Shown: in pieces, positions 1-8,108 of the stretch
How the letters are laid out: each line of letters starts with the position of its first letter
Numbering within the stretch: position 1 is the stretch's first letter
Origin: Methyloversatilis sp. XJ19-49
Lineage (GTDB): Bacteria; Pseudomonadota; Gammaproteobacteria; Burkholderiales; Rhodocyclaceae
Length of the DNA: 64,000 bases
Assembly: GCF_024580145.1 (NCBI RefSeq)
Contig: NZ_JANINI010000003.1
Location: forward strand, 124,001 to 188,000
Reading direction: 5' to 3'
The notes under the pieces: generated by a model
Databases searched by the model: none
The model's input: only the letters and a program-made list of their open reading frames with translations
What the model was told of the DNA's origin: nothing
Program-made: the position numbers and the translations under genes

Positions 1-1
1 C

Positions 2-277
2 GAATCCGGCGACTGGAACAGCCGCTGCGACCGCGTACTGGTGGTCGATTGTCCGGTCGAATTGCAGCGCGAACGGGTGCGTGCGCGCAGCGCCCTCCCG
101 GCCGACGAGATCGACCGCATCATCGCCGCGCAGGCGTCGCGCGAAGCCCGTCTCGCGGTGGCCGACGATGTCATCGACAACGCAGGCGAGCGCGCTGCGC
201 TGGTGCCACAGGTCGATGTGCTCCATGCGCGCTACATGACGCTCGCGAAACGTGAAAAACCGGCGTCGGCGTTGTGA
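2..277 (+). CDS. coaE: Dephospho-CoA kinase CoaE, C-terminal part (5' end outside window)
   Basis: This open frame enters from the left edge and ends at a TGA. Dephospho-CoA kinase catalyses the last step of coenzyme A synthesis, phosphorylating the 3'-OH of dephospho-CoA in the cytoplasm. The visible part has the family's C-terminal features: a strand reading VDCPVELQRERV, followed by an arginine-rich LID-type helix (RARSALPADEIDRIIAAQ), R-E-A-R, and the closing A-D-D-V-I-D-N-A-G. The P-loop lies upstream and cannot be seen. The following genes zapD and yacG are the usual partners of coaE in beta- and gammaproteobacteria, which supports the call. About half of the protein, roughly 90 residues, is present. 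Confidence 0.9.
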   Translation, partial: ESGDWNSRCDRVLVVDCPVELQRERVRARSALPADEIDRIIAAQASREARLAVADDVIDNAGERAALVPQVDVLHARYMTLAKREKPASAL

Positions 278-338
278 CTCAAGGGGTTTTCCGTCAGAAT
301 CATGAGAATTTGCTTGAACAAGTCCCGGACAAGCCCCT

Positions 339-1094
339 GTGATTACATACGAATATCCTCTGAACGAGCGCATCCGCACGCTGCTGCGCCTGGAGGACCT
401 GTTCGAACGCACGCAGCATTTCATGCGTGCCGAAGGCGCGCATGAACATCACGTTGCACTGGTCGGCCTGTTCGAGATTCTCGAAGTCGCGTCGCGTGCC
501 GACCTGAAGGTCGACCTGGTGCAGGAACTGGAGCGGCAGCGCCAGACGCTGATGTCCTTCCGCAACAACCCCGACATTTCCGAAGAAGCCCTGTCCGGTG
601 CGCTGTACGAGATAGAGCAGGCCAGCGCGGCGCTGCTGTCGATGGCCGGCAAGATCGGCCAGTACCTGCGCGAGAACGACTGGCTCATGAGCATCAAGAG
701 CCGCACTGCGATCCCGGGCGGCCTGTGCGAATTCGACCTGCCGTCGTATCACTACTGGTGTCACCGTGATCCATCGCTGCGCCAGGCCGATCTGGTCGGC
801 TGGCTGACGCCGATGCTGCCGATCCGCGACGGCCTGACCATCGTGCTGCGTCTGCTGCGCGCCAGCGGCCGGCCGGAGCGTCACATTGCGGGCAGCGGTG
901 CGTTCCAGCAGATGATGGGCGGCAAGTCGGCGCAGATGCTGCGTCTGCGCGTGTCGATGGAAGAAGCGGTCACGCCGGAAATCAGTGCCAACAAGTACGC
1001 GCTCAACATCCGCTTCGTGGCGCCCGGCGGTCACGCCCGCCCGCGCGTGACCGAAACCGACGTCGGCTTCGAACTGACCTTCTGCAATCTGTGA
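339..1094 (+). CDS. zapD: Cell division protein ZapD
   Basis: The product is 251 residues, the usual size of ZapD (YacF, DUF1342). This cytoplasmic factor binds the FtsZ C-terminus and bundles FtsZ protofilaments at the Z ring. The N-terminus (ITYEYPLNERIRTLLRLEDL) and the internal segments LREND-WLMSIKSR and GG-CEFDLPSYHYW are characteristic of the family. The start used is GTG at 339, because the family pattern begins immediately after it and no better-placed ATG exists upstream. The gene lies 61 bp behind coaE and its last bases overlap the GTG of yacG, so the three are likely co-transcribed. Confidence 0.93.
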   Translation: MITYEYPLNERIRTLLRLEDLFERTQHFMRAEGAHEHHVALVGLFEILEVASRADLKVDLVQELERQRQTLMSFRNNPDISEEALSGALYEIEQASAALLSMAGKIGQYLRENDWLMSIKSRTAIPGGLCEFDLPSYHYWCHRDPSLRQADLVGWLTPMLPIRDGLTIVLRLLRASGRPERHIAGSGAFQQMMGGKSAQMLRLRVSMEEAVTPEISANKYALNIRFVAPGGHARPRVTETDVGFELTFCNL

Positions 1095-1288
1095 GCACTC
1101 CGGGCACCGGCGGTCGCATCGTCACCTGTCCGCGCTGCGGCCAGCCCGCCGTCTATGCGCCGTCGAATCCGGCACGGCCGTTCTGCAGCCCGCGCTGCAA
1201 GAATTCCGATTTCGTCGCCTGGGCGAACGAGGAGTATCGCGTGCCCGATGCGTCGCCCGAACTGCCGCCGGACGAAGATATTTCATAG
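1091..1288 (+). CDS. yacG: DNA gyrase inhibitor / zinc protein YacG
   Basis: This 65-residue protein has the YacG zinc-binding pattern CPRCG near residue 13 and CSPRCK near residue 32, that is C-x2-C and C-x3-C. An acidic C-terminus (PPDEDIS) follows. E. coli YacG binds GyrB and inhibits gyrase. The GTG start overlaps the zapD stop in a GTGA arrangement, indicating translational coupling. The order coaE-zapD-yacG is the standard one and is often found downstream of pilD. Length and motif agree with the family. Function in this organism is inferred. Confidence 0.92.
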   Translation: MSTPGTGGRIVTCPRCGQPAVYAPSNPARPFCSPRCKNSDFVAWANEEYRVPDASPELPPDEDIS

Positions 1289-1369
1289 GTCGGTCTGGCC
1301 GAACGAATCCGGGTGCCTCGCCGCGATTGGCACCGGTCCTGTGGGAGCTGTGATCGGCACCGGCCCCCT

Positions 1370-1576
1370 GTGGGAGCGGCGGCCTCGCCGCGATCAGTGC
1401 TGCGATGGTCGCAGTGCAACGTGCACATGTGGGAGCGGCGGCCTCGCCGCGATCGTGCCGTGACCGTCGTTGTGCAGAGTGCGTATCGCGGCGAGGCCGC
1501 CGCTCCCACAGGGCCAGCTCCCACAGGGCCAGCTCCCACAGGGCCAGCTCCCACAGGGCCAGCTCCCACAGGGCCG
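1370..1576. repeat. REPIN-like inverted repeats plus 15-bp tandem array
   Basis: Two direct copies of an element beginning GTGGGAGCGGCGGCC and ending GCCGCGAT lie at 1370-1394 and 1429-1453. An inverted copy lies at 1485-1510. They are followed by four units of GGGCCAGCTCCCACA at 1511-1570, which is the arm's inner half amplified in tandem. The spacer of the second pair carries GTGCAGAGTGCGTATC, which recurs at the 28 kb locus. No gene is supported in 1289-1635. Apparent reading frames here are products of the repeats. Confidence 0.85.
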
Positions 1577-1635
1577 TCGCTTCTGTTGTTGTCCTGGGCT
1601 GGCGGGTATCTTTGCCGTGTCGACTCGGCGCCGCG

Positions 1636-2178
1636 TCAATCCAGCCTGAACACCACCGGCAGCAGCATTTCGCGTGCGCCGCCAGCGTCGATGCGGCCGA
1701 TCTGGCGTGCGGCGTCGAGCGCTGCCCGGTCCAGCAGTGCGTGACCGCTGCCGGCCAGCACGGCGGCGTCGATGACCCGGCCCGACACATCGAGCAGCAG
1801 GCGCAGCGTCACTTCCCCCTCCAGTTCCTGCTCGATCGCCTCCGGCGGGTAGAACACATGACGGTTCAGCTTCTGTTGCGCCTGCTCACGCGCCGCGGCG
1901 GTGGCCGTCGCGTCACGTGGTGCGTGGACGACCGCCGGCGGTCGCGGTGCCGGTGCCGGCTCCGTCCGTTCGCTGCGCGTGTCCTTCAGCAGCGGTTCAG
2001 CCGGCTCGGGCTCCGCTGCGCGCGGGACCGCTGCCGCAGGCGCGGTCTGCAGCCGGGCCTGCAGTGCCGGCGCCGGCGCGGCGCGCGGCGCTTCGGCCGT
2101 GCGTTCGGGCCACAGCAGGAACAGGGCGTGCGTCAGCGCGGACAGTGCAAGTGCGAAATGAAGTTTCAGGCGGGACAA
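1636..2178 (-). CDS. TonB-family C-terminal domain protein
   Basis: This 180-residue protein has the layout of an energy transducer. It has a short cytoplasmic start, one membrane span (about residues 8-22, ALALSALTHALFLLWP), a proline/alanine-rich periplasmic stretch with P-E-P and A-P-A-P-R-P segments, and a C-terminal TonB fold (about 105-180, FYPPEAIEQELEGEVTLRLL, then SGRVIDAAVLAGSG). TonB proteins couple the ExbB-ExbD proton gradient to outer-membrane transport. No exbB, exbD or receptor gene is adjacent, so the partner is unknown, and the linker is shorter than in classical TonB. The start is TTG (2178), placing MSRLKLHF directly before the membrane span. Confidence 0.75.
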   Translation of the reverse strand: MSRLKLHFALALSALTHALFLLWPERTAEAPRAAPAPALQARLQTAPAAAVPRAAEPEPAEPLLKDTRSERTEPAPAPRPPAVVHAPRDATATAAAREQAQQKLNRHVFYPPEAIEQELEGEVTLRLLLDVSGRVIDAAVLAGSGHALLDRAALDAARQIGRIDAGGAREMLLPVVFRLD

Positions 2179-2252
2179 ACCGGCGGACGGGATCGTTAGA
2201 CTGGCGACCTCTATTGTGCCCGACCCACCGGGCTGCCTTGACGGGGACGCAC

Positions 2253-3329
2253 TTGATCCAGACTTTCCGATGTTTTGCCGCGCTGCTGCTGGCGCTCTGC
2301 CTGACCCCGCCCGCGTGGGCGCAACTGCCCGATCCGGCGCGCTTCGGTCGCGCGATGGAGATGGGCGACATCCGCTCGGCGACCCGCTGGCTGGACGAAG
2401 GCCTGCCGCCGGATTTCGAAGCCGACACGGTGGGCAGCGGCATGATGATCGCGGCCTGGGACGGCAACATCGAACTGATGCAGCTGTTTCTCGAACGCGG
2501 CGCCAATATCGATTACATCAGCCGCATCGGCGAACAGGCGATCGCGCTGGCGGCGTGGCGCGGCCATCAGAAGGCGGTTGAATGGCTGATCGAGCGCGGT
2601 GCGTCGCTCGACCCGCCGGACAAGACCTGGGGCGCGCTGCATTACGCCGCGTTCGCCGGTCACCGGCGCATCGCAGACCTGCTGATCGCGCGTGGCGCGA
2701 AACTCGACGCGCGCGCGCCTAATCTGTCGACGCCGTTGATGATGGCGGTGCGCGAAGGCCACGAAACCATCGTGCGCGCGCTGGTCGAGGCCGGCGCCAG
2801 CACGAATGCGGTGTCCGATCGCGGTGAAAATGCGCTGGCCTGGGCGCTGCGCTACAACCGTCTGAGCATCGCCGGGCTGGTCGCTCCCACGGAAGAGGTG
2901 GCGGCGGCCGTCAAGGCGCAGCCGGTGCCGGCTGTACCGCCACCGCCACCGCAGGCGTCCGTGCCGGCGCCGCCCGATGTGGCCGCCCTGCTGAAGAAGC
3001 TGCGCGAGGCCGAGGCGCGTGGCCAACCCACGGCCGCGCTGCGCAAGCAATTCCTCGCTGCGGTCGACAGCCATCGCAACAGCGCGACCCGGCAGACGGT
3101 GAAGGCCGCGCCCTCGGCGCTGGTCATTTCCGCCAAGCGAGGCAAGCCGGGCGCCGAGCGGGCCGAACTGGTGTCCGGCGCCGCGACGCCGGCTGCGCAG
3201 ACGCTCGCGGCCGATGCCGGTGCGCTGGACATCCTGCGCGCCATCGAGGCGGCACAGGCGGCCGGCCAGCCGACCGAAGAACTGCGCAAGCGCTTCAGGG
3301 CAGCGGTCGAGAGGCTCCGGGCGCCGTGA
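2253..3329 (+). CDS. Secreted ankyrin-repeat protein with duplicated C-terminal motif
   Basis: Translation from TTG at 2253 gives 358 residues. A signal peptide (FAALLLALCLTPPAWAQ) is followed by about five ankyrin repeats, recognisable from G-N-I-E-L-M-Q-L-F-L-E-R-G-A, LHYAAFAGHRRIADLLIARG, and TPLMMAVREGHETIVRALVE. A proline-rich linker follows. The C-terminus holds two related 30-residue segments (about 2980-3075 and 3226-3326), each of the form L-x-x-L/I-R-x-x-E-A-x-x-x-G-Q-P-T-x-x-L-R-K-x-F-x-A-A-V. Frames further upstream overlap the opposite gene and lack a signal, so the TTG preceded by GGGGA was preferred. The 3' end overlaps the convergent SulP gene by 35 bp. A periplasmic protein-binding role is inferred; no enzyme motif was seen. 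Confidence 0.8.
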   Translation: MIQTFRCFAALLLALCLTPPAWAQLPDPARFGRAMEMGDIRSATRWLDEGLPPDFEADTVGSGMMIAAWDGNIELMQLFLERGANIDYISRIGEQAIALAAWRGHQKAVEWLIERGASLDPPDKTWGALHYAAFAGHRRIADLLIARGAKLDARAPNLSTPLMMAVREGHETIVRALVEAGASTNAVSDRGENALAWALRYNRLSIAGLVAPTEEVAAAVKAQPVPAVPPPPPQASVPAPPDVAALLKKLREAEARGQPTAALRKQFLAAVDSHRNSATRQTVKAAPSALVISAKRGKPGAERAELVSGAATPAAQTLAADAGALDILRAIEAAQAAGQPTEELRKRFRAAVERLRAP

Positions 3330-5058
3330 GCGTCGTGACCGCTTCGTGATGTGACAGGAACACCCGGCCGCCGAGCTGCGCCAGCAGGTCGGTGCGCTCG
3401 AGCTTGTCCATCACCGGCCCCTTCACCTCCGACAGGTGCAGCAGCACGCCCATGTCGCGCAGCCGGTGTGCCACGCTTTCGAGCATTTCGAGCGCACTGG
3501 CGTCGATGTCATTCACCGCCGAGCACTGCAGCACCACGTGCTGCGCAGCGGGCTGGGCGGTGACCAGCGCTAGCATGCGGTCCTCGACCTGACGCGCATT
3601 CATGAAGTTCAGGCCTTCGTCCACCCGCAGCCCGATCAGCGACGGATCGGTTTCGACCCGATGACGTTCCACGTTCCGGTAGTGCTCGGTACCCGGCACG
3701 CGCCCGACCACCGCCATGTGCGGCCGGCTGGCGTGCCACAGCAGCGTGAGCAGCGTGAGCAGCACGCCGGCGCCGACTCCGGTTTCGACGCCAGCCAGCA
3801 AGGTGACGACCAACGTGGTGACCACCGCCGCGAAATCGGTGCGCGAACTGCGCCAGGTACGGTGTAGCGTGTCGGTGTCGACCAGCGTCATGATGGCCAC
3901 GACGATGGTCGCCGCCAGCGTGGCCTGCGGCAGGTAGTGCAGCAGTGGCGTCAGCGCCAGCGCGGCCAGCGCGATGCCGACAGCGGTGAAGGCGCCGGCG
4001 GCGGGGGTCGCGGCGCCGGCGTCGAAATTCACCACCGAGCGCGAAAAGCCGCCGGTCACCGGGTAGCCGCCGGTGAAGGCGGCCGCGAGATTGGACGCGC
4101 CGAGACCGACCAGTTCCTGGTCCGGCTCGATGCGCAGCCGGCGCTTGGCGGCGAAGGTCTGCGCCACCGATACCGACTCGACGAAGCCGATGATGCTGAT
4201 CAGCAGCGCCGGCAGCAGCAGTTGCGACAGCAGCGCGGGGTCGAAGGAGGGCAGGGTCAGCGGCGGCAGTCCGGCCGGTATGTCGCCGACCTTGCGCACG
4301 CCGATCTGGTCGAGCCGCAAGGCCCATACCAGCGCCGTACTGCCGAGTACGGCCACCACCGGGCCGGCCTTGGCGCAGGTGTCGGCTGCGCGGGCCGACA
4401 GGCCGAGCCGGATCAGCAGCGGCTTGAGCCGGCTGCGTGTCCAGTACAGGAAGATCAGCACGCCGGCGCCCAGTGCCGCGGTGGGCAGGTGGGTGTCGGG
4501 CAGGTTGGCGATCAGGCCGGGCAGCAGATCGGGCAGCGTGTCGCCACTGGCCTGTATGCCGAGCAGATGCTTGAGCTGGCTCAGCGCGATCAGCAGCGAC
4601 GACGCGGTGACAAAGCCTGATACCACCGGGTGGCTGAGGAAGCTGGCCAGAAAGCCCAGCCTGAGTGCGCCCATCACGGTAAGCATGACACCGGACACGA
4701 AAGCCAGCGTCAGCGCGGCCTGAAGTCGTGCCGTCTCATCCACCAGGCCGAGCGAACCGACCGCCGCGGCGGTCATCAGCGACACGACGGCCACCGGTCC
4801 GACCGACAGCGCGTGGCTGCTGCCGAACAATGCGTAGGCGAACAGCGGCGCGATGCTGGCATACAGCCCGACCTGTGGCGGCAGCCCGGCCAGCTGCGCG
4901 TAGGCCAGGCTCTGCGGGATCAGCATCAGCGTGACGATGAGCGAGGCCAGCAGGTCGGCGCCGAAGGTCGGACGGTCATAGCGCGGCGCCCAGCCGAGCA
5001 CCGGCAGCCAGCGCGCCCACGCGCCGGACGTCGAGACCGGATGCGTCGGCCGGCTCAC
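3295..5058 (-). CDS. SulP family anion (sulfate-type) transporter with STAS domain
   Basis: This 587-residue inner-membrane protein has the SulP signature near its N-terminus (LIVTLMLIPQSLAYAQLAGLPPQVGLYASIAPLF) and about 10-12 hydrophobic spans. A C-terminal STAS domain (about 440-570) contains VNDIDASALEMLESVAHRL. SulP proteins carry sulfate, bicarbonate or other anions. The GTG start overlaps the stop of the upstream MBL hydrolase (GTGA), so the two are translationally coupled. That partner belongs to a family often linked to sulfur oxidation, which makes sulfate or sulfite the most likely substrate, but the substrate is an inference. The 3' end overlaps the ankyrin gene on the other strand. 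Confidence 0.88.
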   Translation of the reverse strand: MSRPTHPVSTSGAWARWLPVLGWAPRYDRPTFGADLLASLIVTLMLIPQSLAYAQLAGLPPQVGLYASIAPLFAYALFGSSHALSVGPVAVVSLMTAAAVGSLGLVDETARLQAALTLAFVSGVMLTVMGALRLGFLASFLSHPVVSGFVTASSLLIALSQLKHLLGIQASGDTLPDLLPGLIANLPDTHLPTAALGAGVLIFLYWTRSRLKPLLIRLGLSARAADTCAKAGPVVAVLGSTALVWALRLDQIGVRKVGDIPAGLPPLTLPSFDPALLSQLLLPALLISIIGFVESVSVAQTFAAKRRLRIEPDQELVGLGASNLAAAFTGGYPVTGGFSRSVVNFDAGAATPAAGAFTAVGIALAALALTPLLHYLPQATLAATIVVAIMTLVDTDTLHRTWRSSRTDFAAVVTTLVVTLLAGVETGVGAGVLLTLLTLLWHASRPHMAVVGRVPGTEHYRNVERHRVETDPSLIGLRVDEGLNFMNARQVEDRMLALVTAQPAAQHVVLQCSAVNDIDASALEMLESVAHRLRDMGVLLHLSEVKGPVMDKLERTDLLAQLGGRVFLSHHEAVTTLTAPGASRPLP

Positions 5059-5924
5059 AGCACGTCGAGCGGAATCTTGAGGTAACGCGTGCCGTTGTCT
5101 TCCGGCTCGGGCAGGTGGCCGGCGCGCATGTTGACCTGTACCGACGGCAGGATCAGCACCGGCATGTCGAGCGTGGCGTCGCGCGCCGTGCGCATGGCGA
5201 CGAAATCGTCTTCGGCGATGCCGTCATGCACGTGGATGTTGTGCGCGCGTTGCTCGGCCACCGTGCTTTCCCACGCGGGGGAGCGGCCGCCCGGCGGGTA
5301 GTCGTGGCACATGAACAGCCGCGTGGCCGGCGGCAGGGACAGCAACCGGCGCACCGAGCGGTACAGCGTGCGCGCGTCGCCGCCGGGGAAGTCGCAGCGC
5401 GCGGTACCGTAGTCTGGCATGAATAGCGTGTCGCCGACGAACACCGCGTCCTCGATCACATAGCTCATGCAGGCCGGCGTGTGACCCGGCGTGTGCAGCG
5501 CGCGCGCGGTCAGCGAGCCGATGGTGAAACTGTCGCCGTCAGCGAACAGCCGGTCGAACTGGCGGCCGTCGCGCGCGAAGTCGTCGCCTGCGTTGAACAG
5601 GCTTCCGAACACCTTCTGCACAGTGACGATGTGGGCACCGATGCCCAGCTGTCCGCCGAGCTGTGCGCGCAGATGCGGCGCAGCCGACAGGTGGTCGGCG
5701 TGCACGTGGGTTTCCAGTATCCACTCGAGCCGGGCGCCCAGCTCGCGCACCCGCGCGATCAGGCGGTCGGCGGACTGTGTCGAGGTGCGGCCTGCCTTGG
5801 GATCGTAGTCGAGCACACTGTCGACGATGGCGCACGCCTGCGTGCTGCGGTCGAGCACGATGTAGCTCACCGTGCTGGTTGCTTCATCGAAGAAGGCTTC
5901 GATCTGCATCGAACTGCTGGACAT
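5055..5924 (-). CDS. MBL-fold hydrolase, persulfide-dioxygenase/Blh-like
   Basis: This 289-residue metallo-beta-lactamase-fold protein has the metal motif T-H-V-H-A-D-H near residue 92, the second histidine in HTPGHTPACMSYVIED, the aspartate in VGDTLF, and a late histidine in MCHDYPPGG. This arrangement matches the glyoxalase II-like, ETHE1/Blh-type sulfur hydrolases and dioxygenases. ETHE1 relatives oxidise glutathione persulfide to sulfite. The ATG is preceded by GGGAGC. It is coupled by a 4-nt overlap to the SulP transporter, suggesting sulfur oxidation coupled to anion export. Exact substrate is not proven, and other MBL hydrolase activities remain possible. Confidence 0.82.
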   Translation of the reverse strand: MSSSSMQIEAFFDEATSTVSYIVLDRSTQACAIVDSVLDYDPKAGRTSTQSADRLIARVRELGARLEWILETHVHADHLSAAPHLRAQLGGQLGIGAHIVTVQKVFGSLFNAGDDFARDGRQFDRLFADGDSFTIGSLTARALHTPGHTPACMSYVIEDAVFVGDTLFMPDYGTARCDFPGGDARTLYRSVRRLLSLPPATRLFMCHDYPPGGRSPAWESTVAEQRAHNIHVHDGIAEDDFVAMRTARDATLDMPVLILPSVQVNMRAGHLPEPEDNGTRYLKIPLDVL

Positions 5925-6013
5925 GAATGCTCCCTTGAATCGGATGGGAACACCTTATATCGCTTGCTGCGCCGCGTCAGTAACTGCAGTCACCTTCGTA
6001 TGCGGCGTCACCC

Positions 6014-6047
6014 ATGAAAAACGGCGGGAGTGCCCGCCGTTTTTTTC
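6014..6047 (-). terminator. Rho-independent terminator downstream of pqqA
   Basis: A perfect 8-bp stem ACGGCGGG/CCCGCCGT with loop AGTG (6021-6040) is flanked by A5 on the left and T7 on the right. It can therefore work on both strands. It sits 22 nt beyond the pqqA stop and isolates that gene from the downstream MBL/SulP genes. Confidence 0.88.
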
Positions 6048-6068
6048 CTGCCCGTACTGCCGCGCCGT

Positions 6069-6143
6069 TCAGCGGTTGGCGATGTACATCGTGATTTCAA
6101 AGCCAAAACGCAGATCGGTCGCCTTCGGGGTTTGCCAGTTCAT
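6069..6143 (-). CDS. pqqA: PqqA, pyrroloquinoline quinone precursor peptide (orphan)
   Basis: This is a 24-codon gene. PqqA is the ribosomal peptide whose conserved glutamate and tyrosine are cross-linked by the radical SAM enzyme PqqE (with PqqD) and processed into the redox cofactor PQQ, used by periplasmic methanol and glucose dehydrogenases. The sequence shows W3, the core LRFGFEITMYIANR from residue 11, the cross-link pair E16 and Y20 with the required E-x3-Y spacing, and the typical C-terminal ANR. The ATG at 6143 is preceded by AAGGAG at good spacing, and a strong terminator follows. No pqqB, C, D or E lies nearby, so it stands as a single-gene unit. Confidence 0.93.
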   Translation of the reverse strand: MNWQTPKATDLRFGFEITMYIANR

Positions 6144-6354
6144 GTCAGTCTCCTTGGTAAGTGCTGCGTACTGCATCAGGTCGTTCGCGCTGCATCGGCG
6201 TCTGCCATGCATGGATTGAATGATGGACCCGGCTGCGTTGGCGCACCTGATGATGCACACGAAAGAAGGCCCATGATTTTCATGATCGCGGCCGATTGAC
6301 GCTGCCACCGGCCGGCCGCCATACTCCGCGCGCAAAATAACGGACCACCCGAAC

Positions 6355-7890
6355 ATGACGCAGGAAAACCTGTTCTGCGCACTGCGCGCAGCCTTCCCGG
6401 ACGATGTCGATGCAATCGCCATCGAAACCGCCGATACGCCCGACCCGCTGTATTACACCTGGCGCGACCTCGAACGCGGCACGGCCGTGCTGGCCAACCT
6501 GATCGATTCGCTCGCGCTGCCGCCGGAAAGCCGCATCGCGGTGCAGACGGAAAAGAGCGTCGAGGCGTTGATGCTCTACCTCGCCGTGCTGCGCGCGGGC
6601 CATATCTATCTGCCGCTGAACACCGCCTATCAGGCGGGTGAGGTCGAGTACTTCATCGGCAACGCGGAACCGGCGGTGGTCGTGTGCACCGAGAAGAACG
6701 TCCGATGGGTGAGCGATCTCGCCGCGCGTCTGGGTACGCCGTATGTGTTCACGCTGGAAGACGACCGCAGCGGCAGTCTGCTCGACGCCGCCGCGCCGCA
6801 CAGCGACCGCCACACGCCGGCGCTGCGCGCCGCCGATGATCTGGCGGCAATCCTGTATACCAGCGGCACGACCGGCCGCAGCAAGGGCGCCATGCTGACG
6901 CATGGCAACCTGCTGTCGAATGCCCAGGTGCTGAAGCAGGTGTGGGGCTGGCAAGCGGGCGATGTGCTGCTGCATGCGCTGCCGATCTTCCATGTGCATG
7001 GCCTGTTCGTCGCCTCGCACGGCGCGTTGCTCAATGGCAGCTGCATGATCTGGTTCAGCCGGTTCGATCCGCGTGCGGTGGCGGCGCGCCTGCCCGAAGC
7101 CACGGTATTCATGGGCGTGCCGACGCTGTACGTGCGTCTGCTGGCCGAACCCGGCTTCACGAAGGAGGCCTGCCGCAGCATGCGGCTGTTCATCAGCGGT
7201 TCGGCGCCGCTGCTGATCGAAACCTTCCGCGAATTCCGTCAGCGCACCGGTCACACGATACTGGAGCGTTACGGCATGAGCGAAACCGCGATGCTCACGT
7301 CCAACCCCTACCGGCCGGAAGACCAGCGCCGCGGTGGCACGGTCGGGCCGGCGCTGCCGGGGGTGAGCCTGCGGGTGCGCGATGACCGCGGACAATCGCT
7401 GCCGGCGGGCGACATCGGCGGCATCGAGGTGCGCGGGCCGAACGTGTTCAAGGGCTACTGGCGCATGCCGGAAAAGACTGCCGCCGAATTCACCGCCGAT
7501 GGCTGGTTCATGACCGGCGACGTCGGCCATCTCAGCGAGGATGGCTACGTGACCATCGTCGGCCGCAGCAAGGACCTGATCATCAGCGGCGGCTACAACG
7601 TGTATCCGGCCGAGATCGAAAGTGTCATCAACGACATGCCGGGCGTGGCCGAATCGGCGGTGGTCGGTGTGCCGCACGCGGATTTCGGCGAGGCGGTGGT
7701 CGCCATCGTGGTCGCCAAGCCGGGCAGCACGCTCGACGCCGCCGCGATGACGGCACGGCTGAAGGCGCAGATCGCCAACTTCAAGGTGCCCAAGCGGCTG
7801 TTCATCGTGTCCGAACTGCCGCGCAACACGATGGGCAAGGTGCAGAAGAACCTGCTGCGCGACGCGCATCGCGCACTGTTCGCCGGATGA
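6355..7890 (+). CDS. matB: Malonyl-CoA synthetase (MatB-type acyl-CoA ligase)
   Basis: This 511-residue ANL-superfamily adenylating enzyme carries the AMP-binding motif ILYTSGTTGRSKGAMLTH (about 165-183), the core ERYGMSETAM (about 303), TGDVGHLSEDGYVTIVGRSKD (about 385), and the C-terminal catalytic lysine region NTMGKVQKN. PIFHVHGLFVA and the overall pattern are those of MatB, which activates malonate (or methylmalonate) with ATP and CoA in the cytoplasm. No matA or matC is adjacent, so malonate is inferred from similarity. The stop overlaps the next ATG in ATGA form, so the small CWC gene is coupled to it. Confidence 0.87.
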   Translation: MTQENLFCALRAAFPDDVDAIAIETADTPDPLYYTWRDLERGTAVLANLIDSLALPPESRIAVQTEKSVEALMLYLAVLRAGHIYLPLNTAYQAGEVEYFIGNAEPAVVVCTEKNVRWVSDLAARLGTPYVFTLEDDRSGSLLDAAAPHSDRHTPALRAADDLAAILYTSGTTGRSKGAMLTHGNLLSNAQVLKQVWGWQAGDVLLHALPIFHVHGLFVASHGALLNGSCMIWFSRFDPRAVAARLPEATVFMGVPTLYVRLLAEPGFTKEACRSMRLFISGSAPLLIETFREFRQRTGHTILERYGMSETAMLTSNPYRPEDQRRGGTVGPALPGVSLRVRDDRGQSLPAGDIGGIEVRGPNVFKGYWRMPEKTAAEFTADGWFMTGDVGHLSEDGYVTIVGRSKDLIISGGYNVYPAEIESVINDMPGVAESAVVGVPHADFGEAVVAIVVAKPGSTLDAAAMTARLKAQIANFKVPKRLFIVSELPRNTMGKVQKNLLRDAHRALFAG

Positions 7891-8108
7891 ACGCGGCACC
7901 CGCTTGCGAGCCGGATCGCTGTCCGCGCTGCGGTGGCCATTTCACCTGCGGCGCAGCCGGACCGGCGCCCTGCGACTGCTTCACCTTGACGCTCGATCCC
8001 GGGCTGCTGGCCGACCTGCGCGAACGCTACGTCGGCTGCCTGTGTCTCGCCTGCCTGCGCGAAGTCACGGACGCGCAGACCGATGTGCCGGCGGCGGGCC
8101 CCGCCTGA
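7887..8108 (+). CDS. Cysteine-rich CWC-family protein
   Basis: This 73-residue protein has nine cysteines: CEPDRCPRCG at the start, then FTCG, PCDC, and a final YVGCLCLACLRE. The C-W/x-C pattern matches the small Cys_rich_CWC family (often listed as a domain of unknown function in proteobacteria). Metal binding is likely given the C-x2-C pairs. The ATG overlaps the matB stop, a sign of translational coupling, although no functional link with malonate is known. It converges on lptA, with nine bases between the two stop codons. Confidence 0.8.
   Translation: MNAAPACEPDRCPRCGGHFTCGAAGPAPCDCFTLTLDPGLLADLRERYVGCLCLACLREVTDAQTDVPAAGPA

Noticed and set aside
1370-1576. Possible CRISPR array
   Set aside because: Units are 15-25 bp without unique spacers of constant length, and no cas gene is present; the pattern fits REPIN plus tandem slippage.
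1394-1639. Apparent repeat proteins with PCGSW or GPAPT units
   Set aside because: They are direct translations of the 15-bp intergenic tandem array in several frames; no ribosome site or family support.
1917-2252. N-terminal extension of the ankyrin protein
   Set aside because: It overlaps the TonB-like gene on the opposite strand and would bury the signal peptide at about residue 115.
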